Positions 1 through 12,847 of a stretch of 64,000 nucleotides of DNA are shown here, piece by piece (position 1 is the first letter of the stretch; every line of letters starts with the position of its first letter). The DNA is from Diadema setosum (Eukaryota > Echinodermata > Echinoidea > Diadematoida > Diadematidae). The notes under the pieces were generated by a model. That model worked only from the letters and a program-made list of their open reading frames with translations, did no database searches and had not been told where the DNA came from. Position numbers and translations under genes: made by a program. Location of the stretch: assembly GCA_033980235.1 (NCBI GenBank), contig CM067066.1:30515680-30579679 (forward strand), written 5' to 3'.

Positions 1-1020
1 TGATCCTTGTAACATGGTCTTTACGTGTGCAAAATATGGGAAAGATAGAACATGTATTCACCAAGATACAGGATGAAACATTTATGACCTTTGACCCTAA
101 TTTACATACTCAAGATGGCATCTGATCAAGTAGTTGTTATTTTATGAAATAATGAACGTGACATGAACTAAGCATGTGCAAAATATGGTGTTGATAGGGT
201 ATGTTTTTCTTGAGTTATTGCAAAGAAAGTTGCAGAAAGAAAGAAATATTTCAATACAACGAATATAAGCTTTAATTTCAACCAAGTTTATTGACGTGAT
301 CCCGACATCGTATGAAAAAACGAAAGGCACACTTACGATAGCCCAAAGTCTCAGCTACAACATATTAAAATCTGGGAGAAATTCACCGAAGCATAAGTGA
401 GCTACTGCTCGAAAAGGACAGTCATGTCAATTTTCATTCCAGAAAAACTGCACTCCCATAGAGATAACACGTAAACTGGTCAAATTCGACAAGGTTACTT
501 TCAATCCATTTTTACGAGGTTATGCTGTCATTCAATCAAAATTGTGTTATTACATAACTGATAGAGCATTAAATTAGCTACAGCATACTGAAATCTGGGT
601 GAAAATTGGCCAAGGATAAGTGAGATACGCTCGAGTAAACTTGAAATTTGATGACGTCATTTTGAAATTTTACTCTTTTTGATTTATTAAGAAATTTGAT
701 ACCTTTTCATCTTTTTTTCAGCATTGCCAACCCATGAAATGACATGTTCAACTCATCAGTTTTCAAAATATGTCAAGAAAATGGGGGGTCACCGTCTATC
801 CTGGCGAGTAAACTCGGATTTAAAATTGGCGGTTTTTTGGCATTGTTGCACTGTATATCGCCATTAACGCGCGCGCGGATTTTCAACTTCGACGGGCCCG
901 TATGACGTCATATTGAGTCGGATTGACTTGAAACTTGGCAGAAATATTCCTTGACATTTCAGACATCCGATCTGTGTAAAAAAAGTGGAAATTTCTATTG
1001 CACATAAGCTATACGTGCGT

Positions 1021-1160
1021 ATATGCGCGCGCGCGTACGCGTCCGTCCAATTTTTTCAATTTTTCAAAAAATGCTCCAAATGGTCTGAAACGTGTGCAAA
1101 AAAAATTTGAGCTCGATTTGAGCATACAAATATTTCGACGCGCGCGTACGCGCGCGTTTT
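1021..1160. repeat. GCGCGCG-flanked imperfect stem-loop (representative)
   Basis: Two alternating purine-pyrimidine tracts containing GCGCGCGTACGCG stand about 115 bp apart. Between them ATGCTCCAAAT faces ATTTGAGCAT in inverted orientation, so the whole block can fold on itself. It recurs near 3620, 7684, 9720, 12278, 14162, 16480, 18520, 20262, 22618 and 24658. The tracts are also candidates for left-handed DNA. Function unknown. Confidence 0.6.
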
Positions 1161-1285
1161 AAGAGAAAATATGAATTTTGAGAATATGAGTAGAATGCGC
1201 ATAACTTGAAATATATGTGACGTAAATTTCATTGAAAAATTCTATTCCATTAATGAGATATGATTGAGAATGTGTTTTCATATAA

Positions 1286-1305
1286 TGACGTCATAGTGAC
1301 GTCAC
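1286..1305. promoter_or_regulatory. Paired CRE-like palindromes (representative)
   Basis: Two TGACGTCA palindromes lie 3 bp apart. The same pair recurs in each complete unit near 3878, 7946, 9980, 12530, 14422, 16745, 18779, 20524, 22880 and 24918; the first palindrome is TGACGTCACA in unit 9. Two further TGACGTCA sites lie upstream in most units (in unit 0 near 653 and 903). TGACGTCA is the consensus CREB/ATF site. Whether anything binds here is unknown. Conservation across diverged copies is seen directly; a regulatory role is inference. Confidence 0.5.
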
Positions 1306-1484
1306 GGTCGACTGATCAGTATTATACATTAGATCTGTCGTCTTTGGGACATGATACATATATGGTATAATTTTGAAATTGATAGGACGAGGACTTTCTG
1401 AGCTAACCTCTACACAAATTTTGTCCAGAAATAAAGAAGAAGAAGAAGAAGAAGAACCAACAAAGAATCCGTACAGATACAGAA

Positions 1485-1512
1485 GGTGATCCGAGAGGAT
1501 ACTCGGATCACC
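1485..1512. repeat. Unit-terminal hairpin
   Basis: GGTGATCCGAG and CTCGGATCACC form a perfect 11-bp stem around a 6-nt loop, seven bases or fewer before CTAG. Other copies: 8133-8160, 10168-10195, 10223-10250, 12716-12743, 16938-16965, 20695-20721 and 23068-23094. Units 1, 5, 7 and 10 lack it. A hairpin just upstream of CTAG resembles the 3' end of Helitron-type elements, but no Helitron protein or 5' end was found. Confidence 0.75.
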
Positions 1513-1515
1513 TAA

Positions 1516-4058
1516 CTAGACTTGGAATTTGTCAACACTGACAAATTAGGTGATCCGATCTATTTGGAAATCAATGATTTACGTCCTGATCCCAATAGGC
1601 ATGACCATAAATGTTTCATCTGTGTTTAGGTGACATTGGCCGTGTGATATTTGGATTCTCATTTAGAAAAGGGAGTAAGACCTGCCATCTTTGGTACCGA
1701 ATTCCGTATACACTAACGAAGATACAGAATGAAGTATATTTGACCTTTGACCCCACTTTGCACACCCAAGACGGGATCTGTGCAAAAATTGGTTATTTTG
1801 TGAAATGATTCTTCTAACATGGTCTTTGCGTGTGCAAAATATGGGAAAGATAAGACATGTATTCACCAAGATACAGGATGAAACATTTATGACCTTTGAC
1901 CCTAATTTACATACCCAAGATGGTGTCTGTTCAAGTAGTTGTTATTTTATGAAATAATGTACATAACATTGACTAAACATGTGCAAAATATGGGGTTGAT
2001 AGGGGCTATTTTTCTTGAGTTATTGCAAAGAAAGTTGCAGAGAGAAAGAAATATCTCAATACATCGAAGATAAGTTTGATGTCAACCAAGTTTTTTGACG
2101 TGATCTCGGCGTCGTATGAAAAACCGGAGAAACACTTACGATAGCCCAAAGTCTCAGCTACAATATATTAAAATCTGGGAGAAATTCACAGAAGAGTAAG
2201 TGAGCTAGTGTTCGATAAAGACCGTCATGTCAATTTTCATTCCCAGAAAAATTCCATCCCATAGAGATAACACGTAAACTGGTTAAATTTGAGAAGGTTA
2301 CATTATATCTATTTTCACGAGGTGAAGACATCATCCGATTAAAACTTTGATTAACAAAACTTAAAGAGTATTACATTGGCTACAACATACTAAAATCTGG
2401 AAGAAATTCACCGAAGGGTAATTGAGCTAGTCGTCGATAAAGACAATCATGTCAATTTTTTACATCTAGAAAAATTCCCTCCAATAGAGATAACACGTCA
2501 TAATGAAGATAAAGAAAGAAGTACATATGACCTTTGACCCTACTTTGCACAGACAAGATGGCGTCTGAGCAAAAAGTAGTTATTTTGTGAAATGATTCTT
2601 GTAACATGGTCTTTACGTATGCAAAATATGGGAAAGATAAGACATGTATTCACTAAGATACAGGATGAAACATTTTTTACCTTTGACTCTAATTTACATA
2701 CCCAAGAAGGTGCCCGATCAAGTAGTTGTTATTTTATGAAATAATGTACGTGACATAAACTAAACATGTGCAAAATATTGGGCTGATAGAGCTTGTTTTT
2801 CTTGAGTTATTCCAAAGAAAGTTGCAGAAAGAAAAGAATATGAAAATACATGGAAGATAAGCTTTAATTTCAACCAAGTTTTTGGGCATGATGCCGACTC
2901 CGTATGAAAAAACGAAGGGCACATTAGCGATAGCCCAAAGTCTCAGCTACAACATACTAAAATATGGGAGAAATTCACCGAAGCATAAGTGAGTTAGTGC
3001 TCGATAAAGATAGTCATGTCAGTTTTCATTTCCAGAAAAACTGCACTCCCATAGAGATAACACGTAAACTGGTCAAATTTAACAATGTTACTTTTAATCC
3101 CTTTTTACGAGGTGATGCCATCATCCAATGAAATTGTTGTTATTATATATCTGAAAGACCATTTAATAAGCTACAACATATTGAAATTTGGACGAAAATC
3201 AACTAAAGAATAAGTGAGATATGCTTGAATGAACTTGAAATTTGATGACGTCATTTTGAAAATTTACTCTTTTTATTTTATTAAGAAATTTGTTATGTTT
3301 TAATCATTTTTGTAGTATCGCCAACCCATGAAATGATATGTACAACTCATCAGCTTTCAAAATATGTAAAGAAAATGGGGGGTCACCGTCCATCCTGACG
3401 AGTAAAATCGGATTTAAAATTGGCGGTTTTTTGTCATAGTTGCACTGTATATCTCCATTGACGCGCGCGCGGAATTTTAACGTTGACGGGCCCGTATGAT
3501 GTCATATTGTGTCGGATTAACTTGAAACTTGGTAGAAGTATTCCGTGAAATTTTAGACATCCGATCATAGTGAGAAAACGGAAAATTTCTTTTGCATATG
3601 AGCTGTGTGTGCGTATATGAGCGCGCGCGTACGCGTCTGTCCGATTTTTTGAATTTTTCAAAAAATGTTCCAAATGGTCTGAAACGTGTGCAAAAAAATT
3701 TGGAGCTTGATTGGAGCATACAAATATTTCAACGCGCGCGTACGCGCACGTTTTAAGATTATAGATGAAATTTGAAAACATGAGTAGAATTACCTTAACT
3801 TGAACTATTTGTGACGTAAATTTCATTGAAAAATTCCATTCCATTAATGAGATATGAATGAGAATGTGTTTTCATATAATGACGTCATAGTGACGTCACC
3901 GTCGACTGATTACTATGATTTTATAAAATTTGTCTTCTTTGGGTCATGATACATATATGGTATAATTTTGAAATTGATAGGAAGAGTACTTTCTGAGCTA
4001 ATCGATACACAACTTTTGAGGAGAAAGATCTTTTTTTGTGACAACGGGAAGTTTAACA
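1516..4058 (+). repeat. Array unit 1 (long form)
   Basis: Starts CTAGACTTGG. It holds extra copies of the TGACCTTTGACC subrepeat (near 1741, 1890 and 2528, with a degenerate one near 2681) and a second copy of the CTCAGCTACAACATA segment, which explains its length. It ends in an alternative tail (GATCTTTTTTTGTGACAACG from about 4027) instead of the usual hairpin. Unit 5 ends the same way. Confidence 0.85.
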
Positions 4059-4795
4059 CTAGACTTGGAATTTGTCAAGACTGACAAATTAGGTGATCCG
4101 ATCTTTTTGGAAATCAAAGATTTAAGTCCTGATCCCAAAAGGCATGACCATACAGTTTTCATCTGAGATTAGGGACATTGGTCGTGTTATGTTTGGATTC
4201 TCATTTAGAAAAGGGAGTCAGACCTGCCATCTTTGGTACCGAATTCCGTATACACTAACGAAGATACAAAATTAAGTATATTTGACCTTTGACCCCACTT
4301 TGGACACCGAAGATGGCATCTGAGCAAAAAGTGGTTATTTTGTGAAATGATTCTTGTAACATGGTCTTTGCGTGTGCAAAATATGGGAAAGATAGGACAT
4401 GTATTCACCAAGATACAGGATGATACATTTATGACCTTTGACCCTAGTTTACCTACCCAAGATGGTGTTCCATCAAGTAGTTGTCACCTTATAAAATAAT
4501 GTACGTCACATGAACTAAACATGTGCAAAATATGGGGGTACTAGGGAATGTCTTTCATGTGTTATTGCAAAGAAATTTGCAAAAAGAAAGAAAATTTGAA
4601 AAAACATCGAAGCTAAGCTTTAATTTAAGCGAAGTTTTTTGACGTGATTTGGACGTCGTATGAAAAAAAAAACCGGAGGACACATACCCGATAGCGCAAA
4701 GTCTCAGCTAACACATATTAAAATCTGGGAGAAATTCACTGTAGGATAAGTTAGATAGTGCTCGATAAAGACAGTCATGTTAATTTTCATTTCTA

Positions 4796-5457
4796 AACAC
4801 TAAACAAAAAGTAAGTTCCCCCTAAAACAAACCTCTGTAATTTAAAAATCAGGAACCTTTGAGGAAATCTGAATACATGATTATGTAGCTGTATTTCTCG
4901 GCTACCTTTCATGTGAAATTCAGTGGATATCACTTGGTCACGCTTGAGTGAGCATGACTTAAAGTCAAAATGGTTACTTTTTGGAGTTCACAAGCCCAAT
5001 TTTGCAACTTTGATTTGGTGATATCGGAACAAATTTCAATTTTCCAGGATAAAAAGGCATGCAACATATAATTGATGTGCTTCTTATCGTACCATGTGAC
5101 TTGTGCACAAAATTTCACGGTTGAGTGAACACGGGGTGAAAATTACCAAAATGGCCGATTTGACATGTTTCTCGTGGAAATTTCTGTCAATTGAGATTGA
5201 ATTCGTATGTCGAACAGTTTTTACACACAATTGACGTAATTTCACGGTTGAATGAGCACATCAAAAACAAAGAAAAAAATACAATTTAAATTGTGCAGTA
5301 AGAATTGCGATAATTTGCGCTCTAATATCAACTGCATGATGCTTTTTTTATATTGTGTTAATACCCACACGCATATCAGTGACTACCTGACATTTCAGTC
5401 ACGCTTCAATAAGCACGTGAGGCTGGAAATCCTTTTTGTACCCTACATAATGAAAAA
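4796..5457 (+). repeat. Left inverted arm of long-TIR element
   Basis: Motif copies in this orientation start at 4938, 5115, 5242 and 5399, with a fifth at 5558 just inside the arm. Successive spacings are 177, 127, 157 and 159 bp. Similarity to the right arm fades near the segment CCCTACATAATGAAAAA. Confidence 0.85.
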
Positions 5458-6441
5458 TTGGCTGTTTGGCCATAATCCCCATGGTAAGTTCATGTGAAGA
5501 GGAGGAATTTATGTTTTTGAAAGCTAACAATGGCTTATGCATGCAATGTGGTTTATTTTACGGTTGAATGACCACATTATGAAACAATGATTTATCTTAT
5601 TGAAATCATCCAGCAGGTGTTGCTTTGATATTCTGCATTTAAAATCAACTGAAAAACATTTCATTATTGCGTTTTAGGACCGATATAAATGTCTCAGTGA
5701 TCCTTGACATTCCTTCAAGATTTTACACGTCAAAGGGTACCTGGGGCCGGAAACCCCCCTTATAATCCATGGCTACCTTTGATTAAATATTGAAGTATTC
5801 CTGGGAAATTGGTCTGCCTTTAGTTTGATGACATTCCCTTGTTGGGGCAGAGATGAGAAATTATGCAAATTAAATCTCCGGGCCTTTGTCCTCGCGACTG
5901 AATACTGATTTTGGCATTATGTTCTTAATGTCTTTGTGACGTCATGAAGTCATGCATTAACTCGAGGGAAAATAAATGCAATTGGTCATTGACATGGTAC
6001 CAAATTTCACTTTTGTTAAACATCAATATCCTCCCGTGCTGTAAATATGCACTGATAGTCTGGAGACAGATATTGTGGTGAGATAGTGGCCTTTGTTGTT
6101 CATATGGTGTTGATGATTGTGATGGTAATGTTAGTTGCTTAGAATGTTGGTTGACTATTATGCGATCGTTATGGCAATATAACACAGATTGGGTAGCATC
6201 TTCACTCACTTTTTAGGATCTATCCACTAACACCGCTGAATACGTCTTCATAAACAAAACAAATGTAAATCTAATGGGAATTTCAGCCACGAAAAATGGT
6301 TTTGACCCGCACACTTTGCTCATCTTATGTGCTCACTGAAGCATGTCACCATGTAATTTTTTATTGAAATGCTATTTTTTTTCATTGAAATCTGAGCAAT
6401 TTCCCAACATTGCAACTAAAACATAAAAAACAATGAATACT

Positions 6442-7099
6442 TTTTTATTATATAGGGTAAAACGGGTTTTCCAGCCCCACATGCTCATTGCAGCGTGACT
6501 GAAATGTCAGGTGATTACTGTATGCACAGTAGTATTAAACACAATACAAAAAGCATTACACACTTGATTTCAGTGCGCAAAATTATCGCAATTCTTACTG
6601 CACAATTTAAATTGTTATTTTTCTTTGTTTTTAATGTGCTCATTCAACCGTGAAATTACGTCAATTGTGTGTAAAAACTGTTCAACATACGAATTCAATC
6701 TCAATTGACAGAAATTACCACGAGAAACGTGTCAAATCGGCCATATTGGTAATTTTCACCCCGTGATCACTCAACCGTGAAATTCTGTGCACAAGTCACA
6801 TGGTACGATAAGAAGTACATAAATTATACGTTGCATGCCTTTTTATCCTGGAAAATTGAAATTTGTTCCGATATCACCAAATCAAAGTTGCAAAATTGGG
6901 CTTGTGAACTCCAAAAAGTGACCATTTTGACTTTAAGTCATGCTCACTCAAGCGTGACCAAGTGATATCCACTGAATTTCACATGAAAGGTAGCCGAGAA
7001 ATACAGCTACATAATCATGTATTCAGATTTCCTCAAAGGTTCCTGATTCATAAATTACAGGGGTTTGTTTTAGGGGGAACTTACTTTTTGTTTAGTGTT
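6442..7099 (-). repeat. Right inverted arm of long-TIR element
   Basis: Reverse complement of the left arm, with scattered substitutions and small indels. Motif copies in reverse orientation start at 6480, 6635, 6762 and 6938, with a fifth at 6329 outside the arm. Spacings of 151, 155, 127 and 176 bp mirror the left side. Confidence 0.85.
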
Positions 7100-8163
7100 T
7101 AGAAAAACTGTACTCCCATAGAGATAACTCGCAAATGGGTCAAATTTGACAAAGTTACCTTTATTCTATTTTTACGAGGTGAAGACTTCATCCAGCGAAA
7201 TTTTTGATTGATTAAAACTGATAGAGCATTAAATCAGCTACAGCATACTGAAATCTGGGTGAAAATTGACTAAGGATGAGTGAGATACGCTCGAGTAAAC
7301 TTGAAATTTGATGACGTCATTTTGAAATTTTACTCTTTTTGATTTATTAAGAAATTTGATACCTTTTCATCTTTTTTTCAGCATTGCCAACCCATGAAAT
7401 GACATGTTCAACTCATCAGTTTTCAAAATATGTCAAGAAAATGGGGGGTCACCGTCTATCCTGGCGAGTAAACTCGGATTTAAAATTGGCGGTTTTTTGG
7501 CATTGTTGCACTGTATATCGCCATTAACGCGCGCGCGGATTTTCAACTTCGACGGGCCCGTATGACGTCATATTGAGTCGGATTGACTTGAAACTTGGCA
7601 GAAATATTCCTTGACATTTCAGACATCCGATCTGTGTAAAAAAAGTGGAAATTTCTATTGCACATAAGCTATACGTGCGTATATGCGCGCGCGCGTACGC
7701 GTCCGTCCAATTTTTTCAATTTTTCAAAAAATGCTCCAAATGGTCTGAAACGTGTGCAAAAAAAATTTGAGCTCGATTTGAGCATACAAATATTTCGACG
7801 CGCGCGTACGCGCGCGTTTTAAGAGAAAATGTGAATTTTGAGAATATGAGTAGAATGCGCATAACTTGAAATATATGTGACGTAAATTTCATTGAAAAAT
7901 TCTATTCCATTAATGAGATATGATTGAGAATGTGTTTTCATATAATGACGTCATAGTGACGTCACGGTCGACTGATCAGTATTATACATTAGATCTGTCG
8001 TCTTTGGGACATGATACATATATGGTATAATTTTGAAATTGATAGGACGAGGACTTTCTGAGCTAACCTCTACACAAATTTTGTCCAGAAATAAAGAAGA
8101 AGAACCAACAAAGAATCCGTACAGATACAGAAGGTGATCCGAGAGGATACTCGGATCACCTAA

Positions 8164-10253
8164 CTAGAACCGGAATTTGTCAACGCTGACAAATTAGGTG
8201 ATCCGATCTCTTCGAAAATCAATGATTTGAGTCCTGATCCAAATATTCATGGCCATACAGGTTTCATCTGTGTTGACGGGACATTGGCCGTGTGATGTTT
8301 GGATTCTCATTTAGAAAAGGGAGTGAGACCTGCCATCTTTGGTACCGAATTCCGTATACACTAACGGAAATACAGAATGAAGTATATTTGACCTTTGACC
8401 TCACTTTGCACACCCAAGATGGCGTCTAAGCAAAAAGTGATGATTTTATGAAATGATTCTTGTAACATGGTCTTTGCGTGTGCAAAATATGGGAAAGATA
8501 GGACATGTATTCACCAAGATACAGGAAGAAACATTTATGACCTTTGACCCTAATTTACATACCCAAGATGGTGTCCGATCAAGTAGTTGTTATTTTATGA
8601 AATAATGTACGTGACATGTACTAAACATGTGCAAAATATGGGATTGATAGCCGTTGTTGTTGTTCATCTATTGCACAGAAAGTAGTAGAAAGAAAGAAAA
8701 ATAAAGAAAAACTATGTTATTTTATAGAAATTTGAAGGAGAAGCATAAAAAAATCAGAAAAAGATAAAGTAAGGAAAGGGAGATTAAGATTAACTAAAGA
8801 AAAAGAAGGAAAAAAGTGTTTAAAAAAATAAAAAAAAATATTGGCAGGGGTGAGCCTCGAACCAGGGACCTTAGGGTTACGAGTCGGATGCGCTACGTAA
8901 TGACCTATTTCATTCTCCATAGGCCCTGTGTATTAAGCAAAATGACGCTGCATCGAAGCCTCGTGCCATTTTCAACCAAGTTTTTCGACGTGATGCCGAC
9001 ATCGTATGAAAAAATGGAGGGCACACTTACGATAGCCCAAAATCTCAGCTACAACATACTAAAATCTGGGAGAAATTCACCGAAGCGTAAGTGAGCTAGT
9101 GCTCGAAAAAGATAGTCATGTCAATTTTCACTGCCAGAAAAACTGCTCTCCCATAGGGATAACACGTAAACTGGTCAAATTTGACAATATTACTTTCAAT
9201 CCATTTTAACGAGGTGATGCCGTCATTCAATCAAAATGTGGTAATTATATTAATGAAAGATCATTTAATAAGCTACAACATACTGAAATCTGAATGTAAA
9301 TTGGCCACGGATAAGTGAGATACGCTCGAGTGAACTTGAAATTTGATGACGTCATTTTGAAAGTTTACTTTTTTTACTTTATTAAGAAATTTGATATCTT
9401 TTAATCATTTTGCCAGCATCGCCAACCCATGAAATAACATGTCCAACTCATCAGCTTTCAGAATATGTAAAGAAAATGGGGGGTTACCGTCCATCCTGAC
9501 GAGTGAAATCGGATTTAAAATTGGCGTTTTTTTGGCATCGTTGCACTGTATATCGCCATTGACGCGCGCGCGGAATTTCAACTTTGACGGGCCCGTATGA
9601 CGTCATATTGAGTCGGATTGACTTGAAACTTGGTAGAAATATTCCTTGACATTTTAGGCATCCGATAAGTGTAAAAAAATGGGAAATTTCAATTGCATAT
9701 GAACTGTGTGTGCGAATATGTGCGCGCGCGTACGCGTCCGTCCAATTTTTCCAATTTTTCAAAAAATGCTCCAAATGATCTGAAACGTGTGCAAAAAAAA
9801 TTTGAGCTCGATTTGAGCATACAAATATTTCAACGCGCGCGTACGCGCACGTTTTAAGAGAAAATATGAATTTTGAGAATATGAGTAGAATGCGCATAAC
9901 TTGAAATATATGTGACGTAAATTTCATTGAAAAATTCCATTCCATTAATGAGATATGATTGAGAATGTGTTTTCATGTAATGACGTCATAGTGACGTCAC
10001 GGTCGACTGATCACTTTGATTTTAGTTCGATTGCCGTCTTTGGGAGACGATACATATATGGTATAATTTTGATATTGATAGGAGGAGCACTTTCTGAGCT
10101 AATCGATACACAACTTTTGAGGAGAAATAAAGAAGAAGAAAAACAAAGAATCCGTACAGATACAGAAGGTGATCCGAGAGGATACTCGGATCACCTAACA
10201 AAGAATCCGTACAGATACAGAAGGTGATCCGAGAGGATACTCGGATCACCTAA
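8164..10253 (+). repeat. Array unit 3 (tRNA-cassette type)
   Basis: Starts CTAGAACCGG. It carries the tRNA-like cassette at about 8843-8911 inside an inserted A-rich segment. Its first half closely matches units 7, 10 and 11. The 3' end carries a tandem duplication of about 55 bp, giving two hairpins (10168-10195 and 10223-10250). Confidence 0.85.
8843..8911 (-). repeat. tRNA-like cassette, copy 1
   Basis: On the minus strand a B-box-like GGTTCGAGGC follows a plausible anticodon loop CTCGTAA and an A-box-region stretch GTAGCGCATCC. Overall spacing aligns with a tRNA, best recalled match being elongator tRNA-Met (from memory, unchecked). The anticodon, T and acceptor stems do not pair well, so this is a tRNA-derived SINE head or pseudogene. 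T-rich sequence downstream on the minus strand could end Pol III transcripts. It sits in an insert of roughly 300 bp absent from the other unit types. Confidence 0.5.
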
Positions 10254-12847
10254 CTAGAGATTGTAATTTGTCATCACTGACAAATTAAGGTGATCCGATT
10301 TTTTTTTTATCATGGATTCGAGTCCTGATCGAGAGACATTGGCCGTGTGATGTTTGGATTCTCATTTAGAAAAGGGAGTCATATCTGCCATCTTTGGTAC
10401 CAAATCTGTATACACTATAATGAAAATACAGCAACAAGTACATATGACCTTTCACCCACATTTACACTCCCAAGATGGCATCTGAGGAAAAAGTAGTTAT
10501 TTTGTGAAATAATTCTTGTGACATCGTCTATACGTGTGCAAAATATGGGAAAGATAGGACATGTATTCACCAAGATACAGGATGAAACATTTGTGACCTT
10601 TGACCCTAATTTACATACCCAAGATGGTGTCCGATAAAGTAGTTGTTATTTTATGAAATAATGTACGTGACATGCACTAAACATGTGCAAAATATGGGGG
10701 TGATAGGGGCTTTTTTTCTTGAGTTATTGCAAAGAAAGTTGCAGAAACATAGAAATATCTCAATACATCGAAGATAAGCTTTAATTTCAACCAAGTTTTT
10801 TGACGTGATGCAGACATCATATGAAAAAATGAAGGGCACACTAACGATAGCACAAAGTCTCAGCTACAACATACTAAAATCTGGGAGAAATTCACCGAAG
10901 CATAAGTGAGCTAGTGCTCGATAAAGATAGTCATGTCAAATTAAGATAACAAGATAAGCTTTAATTTCAACCAAGTATTTTAACATTATTCCGACATCAT
11001 ATGAAAAAACAAAGGGCACTCAAAGATAGCGCAAAGTCTCAGTTACAACATATTAAAATCTGAGAAAAATTCACCGAAGGGTAAGTGAGCTAGTGCTCGA
11101 TAAAGACAATCATGTCAATTTTCACATCTAGAAAAATTCCCTCCCATAGAGATAACACGTCATAACGAAGAAACAGAAAGAAGTACATATGACCTTTTGA
11201 CCCCACTTTGCACAGACAAGATGGCATCTGAGCAAAGAGTGATTATTTTGTGAAATGATTCTTGTAACATGATCTTTGCGTGTGCAAAATATGGGAGAGA
11301 TAGAACATGTATTCACTTAGATACAGGATGAACCATTTATGACCTTTGACCCTAATTTACATACCCAAGATGGCGTCTTATCAAGTAGTTGTTATTTTAT
11401 CAAATAATGTACGTGACATGAACTAAACATGTGCAAAATATGGGGGTGATAACATATGTTTTTCTTGAGTTATTGCAAAGAAAGTTGCAGAAAGAAAGAA
11501 ATATTTCAATACATCGAAGATAAGCTTTAATTTCAACCAAGTTTTTTGACGTGATGCAGACATCATATGAAAAAATGAAGGGCACATTTACGATAGCACA
11601 AAGTCTCAGCTACAACATACTAAAATCTGGGAGAAATTCACCGAAGCATAAGTGAGCTAGTGCTCGATAAAGATAGTCATGTCAATTTTCATTTCCAGAA
11701 AAACTGCACTCCCATAGAGATAACACGTAAACTGGTCAAATTTGACAAGATTACTTTCAATCCATTTTTACGAGGTGACGCTGTCATCTAATCAAAATAC
11801 TGTTGAATGTTAATGAAAGAACATTTAATAAGCTACAACATATTGAAATCTGGGTGAAAATTGGCCAAGGATAAGTGAGATACGCTCGAGTAAACTTGAA
11901 ATTTGATGACGTCATTTTGAAAATTTACTTTTTTTACTTTATTAAGAAATTAGATATCTTTTAATCATTTTGCCAGCATTGCCACCCCATGAAATGACAT
12001 GTACAACTCATCAGCTTTCAAAATATGTAAAGAAAATGGGGGGTCACCGTCCATCCTGACGAGTAAAATCGGACTAAAAATTGGCGGTTTTTTGGCATAG
12101 TTGCACTGTATATCGCCATTGACGCGCGCGCGGAATTTCAACTTTGATGGGCCCGTATGACGTCATATTGAGTCGGATCGACTTGAAACTTGGTAGAAGT
12201 ATTCCTTGACATTTCAGACATTCGATCCGTGCAATGAAACGGGAAATTTCTATTGAATATGAGCTGTACGTGCGTATATGCGCGCGCGCGTACACGTCCG
12301 TCGATTTTTTTTGAAATGCTGTAAATGACCTGAAACGTGTGCAAAACAATTTTGAGGTTAATTAGAGCATGTTTAAATTTCAACGCGCGCGTACGCGCTC
12401 GTTTACTATGAACGTGACAAAATTTTATGAAATATATCAATAGACCTTGACTTGAACTATATGATATGTTAATTTCATTCGAAAATTCCGTTCCATTAAT
12501 GAGATATTGATGTAAACGTGATTTCAGATAATGACGTCATAATGACGTCACGGTTAACTGATCACATTGATACACTAGATCTGTCGTCCTTATGACATGA
12601 TACATATATGGTGAAAGTTTGAAAGTGATAGGTAGGGGACTTTTTGAGTTAACCTCTACACAAGATTTGAGGAGAAAGAAATAAAGAAGAAGAAAGAATC
12701 CGTGCAGATACAATAGGTGATCCGAGAGGATACTCGGATCACCTAAAAAAAAAAACCCAGTATATTCTAATGTGTTCTTCACAAACTTCAGCCAGTTTGC
12801 ATGAAAGCTATCTTTAACATACAATGAATACATATACAAAATACACA
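10254..12847 (+). repeat. Array unit 4 (long form)
   Basis: Starts CTAGAGATTG, a start variant shared with units 8 and 9. The internal CTCAGCTACAACATA segment is repeated three times (near 10857, 11038 and 11605), so local duplications lengthen the unit. After the hairpin (12716-12743) come an A-run and about 100 bp (12749-12847) not seen in the other units, before the next CTAGA. Confidence 0.83.

Larger units (their letters stand above)
1..1515 (+). repeat. Array unit 0 (5' partial)
   Basis: The window opens inside the subrepeat module. The CpG-rich module runs from about 620 to 1430, followed by an AAG run and a hairpin (1485-1512). Positions 621-1440 match 7281-8100 with a single visible difference, far closer than any other pair of units. 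Confidence 0.85.
4796..7099. mobile_element. 2.3-kb long-TIR (foldback-like) DNA element
   Basis: The ends are inverted copies starting AACACTAAACAAAAAGTAAG, flanked by TA on both sides (4794-4795 and 7100-7101). Removing the element and one TA restores the array sequence apart from one substitution. The arms span about 4796-5457 and 6442-7099 (roughly 660 bp, over 90% alike by eye), with a middle of about 980 bp. Ten copies of a 20-bp motif of the form TCACGGTTGAATGAGCAC lie in mirror arrangement. The middle holds no transposase; its longest antisense frame is 94 codons (5925-6209) and unrecognised. TA duplication fits Tc1/mariner-type integration, but the family is not established. It looks non-autonomous. 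Confidence 0.85.
4059..8163 (+). repeat. Array unit 2, split by a long-TIR element
   Basis: Starts CTAGACTTGG. Without the 2304-bp insertion at 4796-7099 and its duplicated TA, the unit is about 1.8 kb. The insertion point lies in the segment that elsewhere reads CATTTCCAGAAAAACTG. The distal half (7281-8163) is nearly identical to the end of unit 0. A hairpin lies at 8133-8160. Confidence 0.85.

Noticed and set aside
4796..7099. CACTA (EnSpm) transposon, because of the CACTA near the ends
   Set aside because: The inverted repeat extends outside CACTA, and the flanks show a 2-bp TA duplication instead of 3 bp.
8843..8911. Functional tRNA gene
   Set aside because: The anticodon-loop and B-box-like parts are present, but the anticodon, T and acceptor stems do not pair, so a working tRNA is unlikely.
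3434..9945. Antisense frames of 64-153 codons in the CpG-rich module (for example 9484-9945)
   Set aside because: They recur because the DNA repeats, other phases are open over the same bases, lengths differ between copies, and no protein family is recognisable.
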